Source of the DNA: Psychroflexus sediminis
Lineage (GTDB): Bacteria > Bacteroidota > Bacteroidia > Flavobacteriales > Flavobacteriaceae
Direction of reading: 5' to 3'
Length of the DNA stretch: 64,000 nucleotides
Assembly: GCF_900099815.1 (NCBI RefSeq)
Contig: NZ_FNCW01000003.1
Coordinates: forward strand, 117,446-181,445
In this document: positions 9,093-18,042 of the stretch, piece by piece
Numbering within the stretch: position 1 is the stretch's first letter
How the letters are laid out: each line of letters starts with the position of its first letter
Position numbers and translations under genes: made by a program
The notes under the pieces: model-generated
Databases searched by the model: none
The model's input: the letters and a program-made list of their open reading frames with translations, nothing else
Told to the model about the DNA's origin: nothing

Positions 9093-9587
9093 TTAGAACT
9101 GGTAACGCAGCGCTAAAGCAATGTCAAAATCCAGATCGTTGTTATAATCTCCAGAACCGATTTCTGGTCTAAAGTCTAAAGCGATAAGCAAAGGAATATC
9201 AAAGTTATATTCAATACCAATATTACCAGCACCGAAGACAAAAACTTCACTGTCATCATCAAAACCACCATCCCGATAACCGTTATCGTAGCTTACACTA
9301 CCAAGACCAGCACCAAAGCCTGCAAACCAGTTGAATCCTCCTTCTATATTCCAAACCCAGTGGTATAAACCTGTCAGTTTAAAAGCATCGAAATTATCAT
9401 TATTTCTCCATCCCAAATCAAGTTCAAGGCGGTTGTTATCTCCCAGTGCATTTTGGTAAGAAATTTCTGCTCCATACCCGTTATTTCCACCAAATCTTAA
9501 TCCAATAGCATGTTCAGAAATAGATTGCGCCTGAGATTGAAAACCAAAGGCAACGATAAAACATGCTGCAATAAGTAACTTTTTCAT
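9093..9587 (-). CDS. Small outer-membrane beta-barrel protein
   Basis: A 164-residue protein with a signal peptide (MKKLLIAACFIVAFGFQSQAQS). The mature part is Gly- and aromatic-rich with alternating strands (AIGLRFGGNNGYGAEISYQ, NRLELDLGWRNND, WFAGFGAGLGSVSYDNG) and ends in LALRYQF, a C-terminal Phe typical of outer-membrane barrels assembled by BamA. Function is unknown; it resembles small OmpA/OmpW-size barrels of Flavobacteriia. The region upstream of its start has an unusual array of direct repeats (9624-9670), and the gene lies immediately upstream of the LytS/LytTR operon, so it is a plausible target of that system. Confidence 0.75.
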   Translation of the reverse strand: MKKLLIAACFIVAFGFQSQAQSISEHAIGLRFGGNNGYGAEISYQNALGDNNRLELDLGWRNNDNFDAFKLTGLYHWVWNIEGGFNWFAGFGAGLGSVSYDNGYRDGGFDDDSEVFVFGAGNIGIEYNFDIPLLIALDFRPEIGSGDYNNDLDFDIALALRYQF

Positions 9588-9623
9588 AAATCAATATTTA
9601 TATTATATGTAAGTAAATCTAAG

Positions 9624-9670
9624 CATACAAGTCGACAATCATACAAGTGTTAAGCCAATGTTAAGCCAAT
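9624..9670 (-). promoter_or_regulatory. Nested direct repeats upstream of the barrel gene (operator-like)
   Basis: Read on the plus strand, CATACAAGT occurs at 9624-9632 and 9640-9648, and GTTAAGCCAAT is an exact tandem at 9649-9659 and 9660-9670. A TAGATTTA sequence close to the -7 consensus lies between this array and the gene. Paired 9-bp direct repeats are the known style of LytTR binding sites, although the spacing here is shorter than the usual 11-13 bp gap. Confidence 0.45.
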
Positions 9671-9748
9671 CTTTATCTCCTGCTTTGCATCTATTGCTCA
9701 GTTTGATAATTCTAAACTTTAAATTACTGAAAAGGCAATGTTTAGCAT

Positions 9749-9775
9749 AAAAAAAGCGCACCTAAAAGATGCGCT
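9749..9775 (-). terminator. Terminator of the porin-family gene
   Basis: A hairpin AGCGCA/TGCGCT (9755-9760 with 9770-9775) followed on the minus strand by a run of T. Confidence 0.75.
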
Positions 9776-9802
9776 CAACTTATAATTATTTTATTCTTCT
9801 AA

Positions 9803-10414
9803 TTAAAACTCAAAAGCAACATAAACCTGAAAGGTTGAGTTTCTTGCTTCAATTCCTGCAAAATTTGCAAAATCATTGGCGATTATGTTTTGTAAGCCGT
9901 AGTAATATCTTACACCTACTACCAGTGGGGCCAGATGGGTATTTGCTCCTACAGCGAGTCCATAATCAAAGTCTTTAAAATTATCCGTACTGATGTCATC
10001 AGAAAAAGATGAGCCACCAGCTGTTTCACCAGAAACATTTGCACTTAAAAGGTAAGAAGCATAAGCTCCACCTTCTATAAACAGGAAATCTGCAATTCCA
10101 ACAGAAGCCAGAAAAGGTAATTCCAAATAACCAAGGCCGAGCTCAGCCTGACCGCTGCTACCTTCAATTTCTGCCCCTTTTCCGGAATATCCGAGACCAG
10201 CTTGTAAATAAAGCAAATTGTCTATGAGCGGACTTCTCGAATAGACTCCGAAATGCAGTCCGCTTCGTAAATTTTTATCATTCACGTTTTCAGTGAAAAA
10301 GTTAGATAAATTCAGTCCGCCCCTTACCCCAAAAGCATTTTCCTGAGCTTGGGTGGTAAAAGCCATCAGGCCTAAAATAAGAACGCAGGTAAGTGTTTTC
10401 ATCGTATGTTTCAT
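9803..10414 (-). CDS. Porin family outer-membrane beta-barrel protein
   Basis: A 203-residue protein of the PF13568 type. The signal peptide is MKTLTCVLILGLMAFTTQAQ if translation starts at the ATG at 10402; the ATG at 10414 adds four residues (MKHT). The mature protein opens with the family-typical AFGVRGGLNLSNF, continues with GLHFGVYSRSPLID and LYLQAGLGYSGKGAEI, and ends with the barrel-closing FQVYVAFEF. These proteins are predicted 8-stranded barrels of unknown function, widespread in Bacteroidota. It has its own terminator and is downstream of a small unknown gene on the same strand. Confidence 0.82.
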   Translation of the reverse strand: MKHTMKTLTCVLILGLMAFTTQAQENAFGVRGGLNLSNFFTENVNDKNLRSGLHFGVYSRSPLIDNLLYLQAGLGYSGKGAEIEGSSGQAELGLGYLELPFLASVGIADFLFIEGGAYASYLLSANVSGETAGGSSFSDDISTDNFKDFDYGLAVGANTHLAPLVVGVRYYYGLQNIIANDFANFAGIEARNSTFQVYVAFEF

Positions 10415-10489
10415 GTTGAAAATGTTTTGTATGATTTAAAATAAAATGGAATTGAAGTCAGGGGCTTCAGGGGTAAATTATGAGGGAAA

Positions 10490-10798
10490 CTAGGGACGAT
10501 TTTCATCTAAAAGAGCACCTTCGTCATCGAACTTCAAAATGCTGAGATTAGCATCGGAGTTGAAATAACAATTAAAGAAGAGTTGATCGCGAAATCTTAT
10601 TTTTTGAATCTTAATAAAATTATCTGGAAATTCTGCATAAAGACGACCGAGATCAGAATCTTTATAATCAGAATCCAGTTGAGCTATATTCTCTATTTCT
10701 ACTTGCTCTAGTCCCTTGGAAGTATTCACAGTTATTTGAGATGTACCAGCGCTTGTAAAATTAGCTACGTCTTCTATCAAACCCAATGTCTTGCTCAT
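10490..10798 (-). CDS. Conserved-looking small protein of unknown function
   Basis: I do not recognise this 102-residue protein. It has no signal peptide or membrane segment and is acidic overall (SDYKDSDLGRLYAEFPDNF), with a mixed alpha/beta look. Support for being a real gene: an ATG start, an exact TAACTTTG promoter box 25 bp upstream, and no overlap with other genes. Its 3' end is 76 bp from the start of the porin-family gene, so the two may be cotranscribed. Confidence 0.55.
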   Translation of the reverse strand: MSKTLGLIEDVANFTSAGTSQITVNTSKGLEQVEIENIAQLDSDYKDSDLGRLYAEFPDNFIKIQKIRFRDQLFFNCYFNSDANLSILKFDDEGALLDENRP

Positions 10799-10822
10799 AA
10801 TCCCGATTTTCTATATTAACGC

Positions 10823-10830
10823 CAAAGTTA
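10823..10830 (-). promoter_or_regulatory. -7 promoter box (TAACTTTG)
   Basis: An exact TAnnTTTG match on the minus strand, 25 bp upstream of the ATG at 10798. Confidence 0.55.
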
Positions 10831-11190
10831 TGTACTATAGTATGTATTAAAAGAGGATTTAATTGTAATTTGTGATGAAAAGTCAACCTTTCTTAAATTA
10901 AACACAATGCAATTCTGCTCTAATAGGAGGTCATATTTTCACCTTTTCCCTGCCTTAGGGTGTAAGCGTCTCATATCGATAATCTTGAGTTATTTTGTGG
11001 GCAATATAATTTGATAAATCGACCTATATTTAACCGTTAGAATGTAACAGCATGGAATATGACGATCTTTTATGCTTTCCGTCAGGTGGCCTAAAGTTTT
11101 CGTCGGGGGTCTACTCAGCCTGACGAAATCAAATTCATTCATTGTTGTGCTGCGTTTTTACTCCACGCTCTTTTATCTTCCATCTTCGAT
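10831..11190. other. Gene-free stretch
   Basis: About 360 bp without a credible gene. A short inverted repeat CGTCAGG/CCTGACG lies near 11082-11130, around a TTTCGTCGGGG motif related to the dispersed CGTCGGG repeats of the window. Nothing else is recognisable. Confidence 0.4.
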
Positions 11191-11667
11191 TCAGACCTTT
11201 TGTAAATCCAGATTTTTCTTAAAATTATTTAATAGTCTATTTCTCAAAAACATTCCAAACAGATAAAATGAAATTCCAACTGCAATTAAAATTAATCCAA
11301 AATTCAAGGTTGTGGCGTTATCCTTATTTACTTCTGCTACTATTATTAAAATTAATCCAATCAATATAGTAAGGGCAGGAAAAATGGATACAACCGGATT
11401 TGGTTTAAGGTTTAACTTTATCAAAGTTCCTTTTCCCGTTTTTATTATTTCTCCGTTTAAATAAGCCGTTTTTCTCTTAAAATTTGGTACGTACCACTTT
11501 ATATAGGTCCATTTGTCAGCAGCTGAAAATCTACTCTGACTTGTAAATTTACCGACAAAACTTAAGTGGTTCTTCTCAAAAATGTCTTGAATTTTTTGCT
11601 TTAAATTATCTCCATTTAGATTTGAAGAATAATTTATGTTTTGAGTATTTAGTATTTTTCCAATCAT
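11191..11667 (-). CDS. Small membrane protein of unknown function
   Basis: A 158-residue protein. The N-terminal ~90 residues are soluble (DKWTYIKWYVPNFKRKTAYLNGEIIKTGKGTLIKLNLKPN) and are followed by two membrane helices (VVSIFPALTILIGLILIIVA and TLNFGLILIAVGISFYLFGM), then a basic cytoplasmic tail. I do not recognise a family. Base composition is more AT-rich than its neighbours. It stands alone between unrelated genes. Confidence 0.55.
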   Translation of the reverse strand: MIGKILNTQNINYSSNLNGDNLKQKIQDIFEKNHLSFVGKFTSQSRFSAADKWTYIKWYVPNFKRKTAYLNGEIIKTGKGTLIKLNLKPNPVVSIFPALTILIGLILIIVAEVNKDNATTLNFGLILIAVGISFYLFGMFLRNRLLNNFKKNLDLQKV

Positions 11668-11849
11668 TTTCTAATAATATTTTTGTCAATACAAGAACTA
11701 TTATTTATATCCGAATTTTATTTTTTTTCCAATGCACCACAATGTTTCGAATAACACAAGTTGCGCTTGGGTGACTTAAATTATAAGTTTAAACTATTCT
11801 TTATAGGTAGTCTAAAATGTCATTTTTACCAAGTATTCCGCAATTTGTG

Positions 11850-12308
11850 TTATTCCCTCATAAACTCACATCTCACAATTTTGCCATCTTCTACAACATA
11901 CATGGCGACAAGCAAAAGCGGTTGAGCGTTTCCCTGCCGTCCGGTTATGTATTCATAATCGATGACGGTGTTACCAATAACTTGTCTTGAAATCACTTCA
12001 CTGTAAAGCGCTGGAGAAGCGTCAAACAGATTCCCGTAAATCCTTCTGAATTCGGGTTTCCCGGTGATAAAGGCTTCCGCTTCTCCATAATTATAAGCTT
12101 CTGCATCTTCCGCGAAGACATTTAAAAAGGCTTCTAGATCTTTGGAATTATAGGCTTCTAGCTGGGCCTGAACTACTGCTCGTGGATTTTGGTCAAAATT
12201 GAGTTTTTTAGTGTGGTCAGCTAATTTTTCGGGTTTATCTTTTTCCGGAGCCTGAGCAAAACATTGAAAACTGACGATCAGGCTCAGTAAGGCGATATAG
12301 GGTTTCAT
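11850..12308 (-). CDS. Secreted nuclear-transport-factor-2/SnoaL-like protein
   Basis: A 152-residue protein with a signal peptide (MKPYIALLSLIVSFQCFAQA). The mature part shows the SnoaL/NTF2-like pattern: AVVQAQLEAYNSKDLEAFLNVFAEDAEAYN near residues 44-73, then a beta-rich half with VIDYEYITGRQG and MYVVEDGKIVRCEFMRE. This cone-shaped fold binds small hydrophobic ligands or catalyses isomerase-type reactions. No substrate can be assigned. It starts at a single ATG following the signal-peptide pattern. Confidence 0.82.
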   Translation of the reverse strand: MKPYIALLSLIVSFQCFAQAPEKDKPEKLADHTKKLNFDQNPRAVVQAQLEAYNSKDLEAFLNVFAEDAEAYNYGEAEAFITGKPEFRRIYGNLFDASPALYSEVISRQVIGNTVIDYEYITGRQGNAQPLLLVAMYVVEDGKIVRCEFMRE

Positions 12309-12547
12309 AGATTTTTATTTTATAAATTTAAAGATAAAGCTTTTCTTCCAGGCCCTGACTCGTGATTTATCACGGCATTTTTAAATTTCACCAGGAAAGT
12401 TGATTTATTTTTAAACAGTAAGCCAAAGACCTGCTTTATTGTCGTGATAAAACAGAAGAATTATACCGGATGTAAAGTTTCAAGGCTTCGGATAACAAAA
12501 CATTGGCAATAAAACCCTTTTCAAGTCTTATTTTTGATAAAAAAAGA

Positions 12548-13627
12548 ATGTTTTTACTATTTGCTTACCTGTTTTTAGCGCTGTTTGTCTCTTTTTTATG
12601 TTCCATCATGGAGTCCGTTCTGTTATCGACCAATCGCTCCTTCCTCATTGTCAAAAAAGAAAACGGACAGGTATGGGCCAAATCTTTTATGAAGTACAAA
12701 GAAGAAATCGATAAGCCTTTATCGGCCATTCTTTCGCTAAATACCGTCGCCCACACCATAGGTGCTGCCGGGGTAGGGGCTCAGGCTGTAAAGGTATTTG
12801 GGGATGCCTATTTTGGGGTAGTTTCAGCTATCCTGACGCTTTTGATTTTGGTATTGACTGAAATCATTCCCAAGACCCTGGGTGCCAGATACTGGAAAAG
12901 ATTAAGTAAGGTGTCCTATCACATCCTTCGAGTCATGATTTTCTTGACTTATCCCTTAGTTATGATGTCCTCCGTGATTACCAATATGTTATCGAGCAAT
13001 AAAGATGAAAAATCTACCAGCAGAGAGGAGATTGCTGCTCTGGCCAGTATTGGTAATAAAGAGGGATTGTTTACTGAAAAGGAAAACAAAATAATCCAGA
13101 ATATATTGAGACTCAAAAATATAATGGTCAAAGAAATTATGACGCCCAGAGTAGTTGTCATTTCAGAAGATGAAGACACGACCTTAAAGGAGTTCTTGAA
13201 AAATCAGAAATACACTAAATTTTCCAGACTACCTATTTACTCCGTTAGTGAAGATAATATTACAGGTTGCGTATTCCGCCAGGAGTTACTTGAAAAGCTG
13301 GCTGAAGGAGAATACCATCATCAGCTTAAGGACCTGAAACGCGAAATCAGTGCTGTTTCTGGTACCATGCCGCTTTTTACGCTGTGGGAAAAACTTCTGG
13401 AAAACCGGGAACATATTGCCATTATTATAGATGAGTATGGTGGAATGGACGGCATTGTAACCATGGAGGATATTATAGAAACTATCCTGGGGCTTGAAAT
13501 AGTAGATGAGAAGGACACCGTTACGGATATGCAAAAGTATGCCAAGGAATTGTGGAGGAAAAAACTAGAAAAGAAAAACAGCTTTCTAAATAGTGTTGAT
13601 AAAAAATTAAAAAACAAAAAGACGTAA
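12548..13627 (+). CDS. CNNM/CorC-type (hemolysin C-like) membrane protein with CBS pair
   Basis: A predicted Mg/Co-transport-type or ion-homeostasis membrane protein. The ATG at 12548 is the likely start (MFLLFAYLFLALFVSFLCSIMES); an upstream in-frame TTG at 12503 would add 15 polar residues before the first helix. The DUF21 transmembrane domain spans about residues 1-170, with the family signature LSLNTVAHTIGAAGVGAQA and LTEIIPKTLGARYWK. Two CBS domains follow (KEIMTPRVVVISEDEDTTLKEF; IAIIIDEYGGMDGIVTMEDI). The protein stops at 359 residues, just after the CBS pair, without the C-terminal CorC_HlyC domain, which is the CNNM-like short form. Confidence 0.9.
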   Translation: MFLLFAYLFLALFVSFLCSIMESVLLSTNRSFLIVKKENGQVWAKSFMKYKEEIDKPLSAILSLNTVAHTIGAAGVGAQAVKVFGDAYFGVVSAILTLLILVLTEIIPKTLGARYWKRLSKVSYHILRVMIFLTYPLVMMSSVITNMLSSNKDEKSTSREEIAALASIGNKEGLFTEKENKIIQNILRLKNIMVKEIMTPRVVVISEDEDTTLKEFLKNQKYTKFSRLPIYSVSEDNITGCVFRQELLEKLAEGEYHHQLKDLKREISAVSGTMPLFTLWEKLLENREHIAIIIDEYGGMDGIVTMEDIIETILGLEIVDEKDTVTDMQKYAKELWRKKLEKKNSFLNSVDKKLKNKKT

Positions 13628-13831
13628 AAGATAAAACTCAGGCGGGGGCGAATTTTATAGAGAGGGAGTTATACTTTAAAGTAGTGAGTTGGTTTTATTT
13701 TTTTCGGAAATATTTATTTCCATGAGATTTTAGCTGAGCATGGTATAATTAAGAATATGAGGCATTCAAAAGAGTTTTAAACCTTTTGGTTCTAAATGCT
13801 AACAACAGGCTAAGGGCTTAAAAACCAAGGC

Positions 13832-15310
13832 TTATTTATACATCTTTATCGCTTCTGTAGCTTCTATGATGTTATAGTCTTTCCAGTACCCGGCATCGTA
13901 TTCTTCTACTTCATCTATAAGGACATAGTCCTCAAAACTCAGTGTACTTTTAAGTTCCGGAGCGATGCTTTGGTATTCAACGCCTACATATTCTATAGTT
14001 TCAATTAAATTGAACTCCATTTCAAACTCCAAGGTCATTTTTTTACGCTCGCTTCGGTTGGGGTTGTTTTCTTTAAAAGAAAGACTGCGGTTGATATAAG
14101 CATAATCCCCGTCCGTTTGTTTGATGTATTTTGGATAGTAAATGTTGTCGCTGTTTTTAGAAAAAATTAAAAACCCGCTGTCTGCAAAGGTGTTTGCTTT
14201 TATCCCCAGAACAAATTTCAAATTCACACTCATGGCTTTTCTTCCTTCTTCCAGATCATACCTATAACTCACCATCCCAAAATCCTGTGTATGGATGTAC
14301 AAATCTCCCGTGTATTTTCCTTTTCTGCGATCTGGTGAAAATTTGATGTGATAACATGGTTCTCCATACACTTTGGTCACGCCTACCAATTCGTAAGTAT
14401 AGTATTTTGGAGAGGTGAAAAAATCACTGTTAAATTGCGTAGCATGCTTCTTATAAGATTCGCTACGCCATGCGTTTTTATGACGAAGTGTATCTGGCAG
14501 TTTCAGTTGATCTTCTTCCATGTCTTCAAGCAGATCATTAAGCGATAAATCCCTGTCCAGTGGAATAATTCCTGATTTGACTTTAAAGGAATTAGGAGAT
14601 TCCAGGCTTCTTAAAAGTTCAAAAAAGACCTGTTCCTGAATATCTTCTGTGTTAAACGTCGTTTTTCTATTGATTAAATTGAGCGCTTTCTGGTGATGAT
14701 TGATTAAGGTATCTTCAAAAGCATAAATATCAGTCAAGCGTTCTTTATAAGATGTAGATGCGGTTTGAGTGATCTTTTTCCCCAGATTCTTCATGTTCTC
14801 ATTCATTTCTCTGCGTTCTGATTTACTCAGGAAGGAGGCTTTTTTCACATCGATCCCAAACCTTTCAGCTTTATAATCGTTATCAGATCTTAAAAACACC
14901 TGGACTCTGGCATTGCTGAGCTGGTGGTTTTCTTTAGCATTGGCTTTAAACTTTTCAAGGATTTCTTCAGCCGATAACTGTTTGTCAAATAATAAGACTT
15001 CGTCCAGTTCATAGGTTGCAGGCTTCAAACTTATCACCTGGTTGTCTGTAAAATCCTTTACAGGAATTTCAAGCGTCTCAAAGCCCATGGATGAGAAAAT
15101 GAGAGGAGAGTCAGTATCTGTTGTTTTATGCTGAAGTATAAAATAGCCTTCAGCATTGGAAATCACCCCGTAATTATCTCCAAGCTGCACCGTAACAAAG
15201 GGAATACCCTGCTGTTTACCGGCTTCAACCACACGACCCCGAAGGCTTTGAGCAGAGAGTGAAACGCCAGATATAAACATAAAAAGAGCAAGAGTAAGGC
15301 TAGATTTCAT
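13832..15310 (-). CDS. Secreted CarboxypepD_reg-like outer-membrane-associated protein
   Basis: A 492-residue protein with a signal peptide (MKSSLTLALFMFISGVSLSAQS). Residues ~23-105 form a carboxypeptidase regulatory-like beta sandwich (LRGRVVEAGKQQGIPFVTVQLGD), as found at the N-terminus of TonB receptors, but no receptor barrel follows. The remainder is a long mixed domain (LPDTLRHKNAWRSESYKKH, YYTYELVGVTKVYGEPCYHI) seen in many Bacteroidota proteins of this architecture. The role is unknown, probably envelope-associated. The gene is divergent from ppk2. Confidence 0.78.
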   Translation of the reverse strand: MKSSLTLALFMFISGVSLSAQSLRGRVVEAGKQQGIPFVTVQLGDNYGVISNAEGYFILQHKTTDTDSPLIFSSMGFETLEIPVKDFTDNQVISLKPATYELDEVLLFDKQLSAEEILEKFKANAKENHQLSNARVQVFLRSDNDYKAERFGIDVKKASFLSKSERREMNENMKNLGKKITQTASTSYKERLTDIYAFEDTLINHHQKALNLINRKTTFNTEDIQEQVFFELLRSLESPNSFKVKSGIIPLDRDLSLNDLLEDMEEDQLKLPDTLRHKNAWRSESYKKHATQFNSDFFTSPKYYTYELVGVTKVYGEPCYHIKFSPDRRKGKYTGDLYIHTQDFGMVSYRYDLEEGRKAMSVNLKFVLGIKANTFADSGFLIFSKNSDNIYYPKYIKQTDGDYAYINRSLSFKENNPNRSERKKMTLEFEMEFNLIETIEYVGVEYQSIAPELKSTLSFEDYVLIDEVEEYDAGYWKDYNIIEATEAIKMYK

Positions 15311-15551
15311 GAGTTTGGTTTTGAGTAAGACGCTGGCAATGAGTCTTTGTTACAGGAAAATTTTCTCTTTCAAAATTAAAAGAGTCAGGAATCCTGAGTT
15401 TTTTTAGCATTTTCTGATTTTATTTTTCAGTAAAGACCTATTAAAAACAGCCTTCTAAAAAACATGTATTTTAGCAGTTTTTTTAGTGAATTTCCTTATT
15501 TTGCTAGTTGTTTTTAATAAAAACCGAACTTTTGTCTCTTAAATCAGTATT

Positions 15552-16421
15552 ATGGAATTACCAAATCTACAATTAGAAGGCCCAGTAAAATTAAGTGATT
15601 TCCCCACTGAACTCAGTCACAATTCCAGCAAAAAGCCCTTAAAAAAGAAACTCAAGAAGGAAAGAAAGAAACTCGGGGAGATGCAAAACACACTCTATGC
15701 CCATGGAAAATATTCAGTGCTCATTTGCATACAGGGAATGGACACCTCGGGTAAAGACAGCCTGATACGCGAAGTCTTCAAAGACTTCAACGTGAGAGGG
15801 GTCATTTCCTACAGTTTTAAGAAGCCCTCAGAGCAGGAGATCAATCATGATTTTCTCTGGAGACATTATAAGGCCTTGCCAGCTCGTGGCAAATACGGGG
15901 TGTTTAATCGCTCGCATTATGAAAATGTCCTGATTTCGAGAGTCAAGCCCGAAATCGTTTTGAATGAAAAGATTCCGCATATCAACAGTTTAGAAGACAT
16001 GACCCCCGCTTTTTGGAACAACAGACTGGAGCAAATCAACAATTTCGAAAAGACCATTCACCAGAATGGCTGCATCATATTCAAGTTTTTCCTGCATATT
16101 TCCAAAGACGAACAAAAAAGCAGGCTCCTGAGGCGGCTGAACAAACCCAGTAAAAACTGGAAATTTTCACCGGAAGATCTTAAAGACCGTGAACTTTGGG
16201 ATGAGTACACACAGTATTATGAAGAAGCTATTTCTGCCACGTCAAAGCCACATGCTCCCTGGTATGTTATTCCTGCAGATTCGAAGCCTCACGGCCGATT
16301 ACTGGTGGCTAAAACCATACGGGAACGCATGGAGAAGTATACCGATATTCAAAATCCAAGTCTGCCCGATGAGCTTCAGGATCAGATTTCGACTTATAAG
16401 CAGCAGCTGAAGGATTCTTAG
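15552..16421 (+). CDS. ppk2: Polyphosphate kinase 2 family protein
   Basis: PPK2 enzymes transfer phosphate between polyphosphate and nucleoside mono- or diphosphates. The protein has 289 residues. The P-loop is GMDTSGKDS (62-70), the second signature GVFNRSHYENVLISRVKPE lies at 116-134, and the lid region is RRLNKPSKNWKFSPEDL. The family-typical WDEYTQYYEEAISATS and PHAPWYVIPADSK follow near the C-terminus. It appears to be a single-domain enzyme; whether it prefers AMP, ADP or GDP cannot be told from sequence alone. The ATG at 15552 gives the usual N-terminus. A repeat block follows directly after the stop. Confidence 0.94.
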   Translation: MELPNLQLEGPVKLSDFPTELSHNSSKKPLKKKLKKERKKLGEMQNTLYAHGKYSVLICIQGMDTSGKDSLIREVFKDFNVRGVISYSFKKPSEQEINHDFLWRHYKALPARGKYGVFNRSHYENVLISRVKPEIVLNEKIPHINSLEDMTPAFWNNRLEQINNFEKTIHQNGCIIFKFFLHISKDEQKSRLLRRLNKPSKNWKFSPEDLKDRELWDEYTQYYEEAISATSKPHAPWYVIPADSKPHGRLLVAKTIRERMEKYTDIQNPSLPDELQDQISTYKQQLKDS

Positions 16422-16424
16422 CCA

Positions 16425-16551
16425 GTGGCTTTGATACATTTCGACTCCGCTCAATGCATCGCTTTTTTTCTAACGAAAAATTACCCGCCTGCCTCGCTAG
16501 CAAAGAGAGGTGTGCCAGCAGTTTTGATCGGGAGGTATCGAAATGATCCTA
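16425..16551. repeat. TTCGATAC/CGAAATG-type intergenic repeat block
   Basis: One degenerate copy of the dispersed block also found at 42159-42930, 43700-43830, 46650-46790, 47380-47480 and 50225-50385. It begins GATACATTTCGACTCCGCTC, has a CCTGCC-rich centre and ends GTATCGAAATGAT, so the ends form an inverted repeat. Confidence 0.75.
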
Positions 16552-16653
16552 AGGGTTCAGGTTTACTTTTGCTAAGGTCTTTTTAAGAACTAGTTAATTC
16601 AATTTTAATAGCTAATGTCATTGGGGGGTGCTCAAAATACTTAGATTTACACC

Positions 16654-17022
16654 GTGAAAGATTTCAAAGACATAGTATCGATTTTTTCTGTATTAGGCTT
16701 AGGCCTGCTGCTATTATTTTCACCATGTAATTTCAGAAACTTCATTCAGGCAGAACTTGGTGTCGAACAGACCCAGGTGTCCAGTAAAAGTCAGTCGTTT
16801 GCTCCACAGCTCAGTTGCCAGACCCAGAACATCGCTCAAGCCAAAACTGCCATTAATAAGTTGGATATAAATCAATTTACTGGTGCTGCAAGCCTCAATT
16901 TCAGCCCTGATTTTGATGCTACTTTCCCTCAAGCCTCTATTCAAAACGGATATATAAGACCTAATTTGGTCTCTTCAGTGCCATTGTATATTCTTTTCAA
17001 CAACTTCAAAATTTACCTGTAG
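16654..17022 (+). CDS. Small membrane-anchored or secreted protein of unknown function
   Basis: A 122-residue protein, apparently starting at GTG 16654 (MKDFKDIVSIFSVLGLGLLLLFSPCNFRN), with one N-terminal hydrophobic helix and then a polar Gln/Ser-rich segment containing a Cys (LSCQTQN). It ends SVPLYILFNNFKIYL. I recall similar small proteins in Flavobacteriia but no function. It is the first gene of a plus-strand series leading to the DoxX/DsrE/DoxD genes, 183 bp upstream of DoxX, so it may or may not belong to that operon. The GTG start is a guess, since no in-frame ATG precedes the helix. Confidence 0.5.
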   Translation: MKDFKDIVSIFSVLGLGLLLLFSPCNFRNFIQAELGVEQTQVSSKSQSFAPQLSCQTQNIAQAKTAINKLDINQFTGAASLNFSPDFDATFPQASIQNGYIRPNLVSSVPLYILFNNFKIYL

Positions 17023-17205
17023 TTTTTGATGATCAGGAAAAATAGTTAACTCATCACATGACAATTTTTGATAGTCTGCTATAGAAAGTCATTTTCTTTC
17101 AGTCTCGAGCATCTCTAACAAAATCCTGAATGAGCTTTGTGTGTATTGAGTTACTATTTGCTAAAATAACATTGTCTATTTTAAAACAAATACAAATCAT
17201 TTTCA

Positions 17206-17613
17206 ATGAACTCTAAACTTAGTACTCAGGAGGTAAGCTACATTTCTGTTGTCTTACTCCGGGTGATGCTTAGCTTCATATTTATAGTAGCCAGCATCAG
17301 TCACTTTATCAATACCCGAAAAACAATCAATAGAATGCAGAATGCCCAGATGGGCTTCTTGGGAGAGCTTTTGGGAACACCCAAAATTGCGGTAATTTTA
17401 TCTGGAGTCCTCATGCTTATTGCCGGCACTGCTTTGCTAATAGGCTTCAAAACCAGAATTGCAGCACTTATTCTCATCGCTGTCTTAATTCCCATTACTC
17501 TCACCGTTCAGGTAGGTCAGGTGGAAAGCATAGGACCGCTTTTCAAAAATATAGGCCTGCTCGGCGGACTCTTATTCTTCAGTATAAATTCAAATTTAAC
17601 TCAAAACCGATGA
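17206..17613 (+). CDS. DoxX family membrane protein
   Basis: A 135-residue protein with four predicted membrane helices and the DoxX family pattern (VVLLRVMLSFIFIVASISHFI; GELLGTPKIAVILSGVLMLIAGTALLIGFKTRIAALILIAVLIPITLTV). DoxX proteins are small integral membrane proteins related to the small subunit of thiosulfate:quinone oxidoreductase. The stop overlaps the next ATG by 4 bp (17610-17613), so translation is coupled to the DsrE-like gene, supporting a joint role in periplasmic or membrane sulfur chemistry. Confidence 0.83.
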   Translation: MNSKLSTQEVSYISVVLLRVMLSFIFIVASISHFINTRKTINRMQNAQMGFLGELLGTPKIAVILSGVLMLIAGTALLIGFKTRIAALILIAVLIPITLTVQVGQVESIGPLFKNIGLLGGLLFFSINSNLTQNR

Positions 17614-18032
17614 AATATTCAATAATACACCTAACAGTTTTACTCCTTCTTGTGCTAGGAACAAATGAGATGAAAGCCCAGGATCATAACTCAGATCAAC
17701 ATAATTATGTGGTTGTGTCCAAAAACATAAAACAACTTAAACCGATACTGATGACCGCTGCTTCACTCGTTGAAGAGGACGGTGAAAACTACGGCAAATT
17801 CCATGTTGTTTTTTGTGGAAAAACCGTGAGTGATATGCCCGATAACGCTGATTTCAAGGCGCTTTTAAATCAGGCTGAGAAGCAACACGTCAGGGTTGTA
17901 GCCTGTGGATTATCGCTCAGTAAATTCAGTATAAGCCCAGATCAGCTACCCGACACACTGGAAATTGTGGGCAATGGCATTTTATACGGATTTCAACTCA
18001 AGAAAAAAGGATTTATATCCCTAAGCATTTAA
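17610..18032 (+). CDS. Exported DsrE-like protein
   Basis: A 140-residue protein with an N-terminal signal segment (MKYSIIHLTVLLLLVLGTNEMKAQ). The mature domain matches DsrE/DsrF-like folds used in sulfur relay (KFHVVFCGKTVSDMP; KQHVRVVACGLSLSKFSI; LEIVGNGILYGFQLKKKGF). The conserved Cys sits in VVACGLSL, in the position of the persulfide-carrying Cys in this family; a second Cys is in VVFCGK. It is coupled by 4 bp to the DoxX gene and 10 bp from the DoxD-DoxA gene. The context suggests a sulfur carrier or sulfane-sulfur sensor outside the cytoplasm; this is inference. Confidence 0.8.
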   Translation: MKYSIIHLTVLLLLVLGTNEMKAQDHNSDQHNYVVVSKNIKQLKPILMTAASLVEEDGENYGKFHVVFCGKTVSDMPDNADFKALLNQAEKQHVRVVACGLSLSKFSISPDQLPDTLEIVGNGILYGFQLKKKGFISLSI

Positions 18033-18042
18033 TCTGAAGCAC

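Noticed and set aside
12503..12547. TTG at 12503 as start of the CNNM-like protein
   Set aside because: It would place 15 polar residues before the first membrane helix; ATG at 12548 gives the normal N-terminus.
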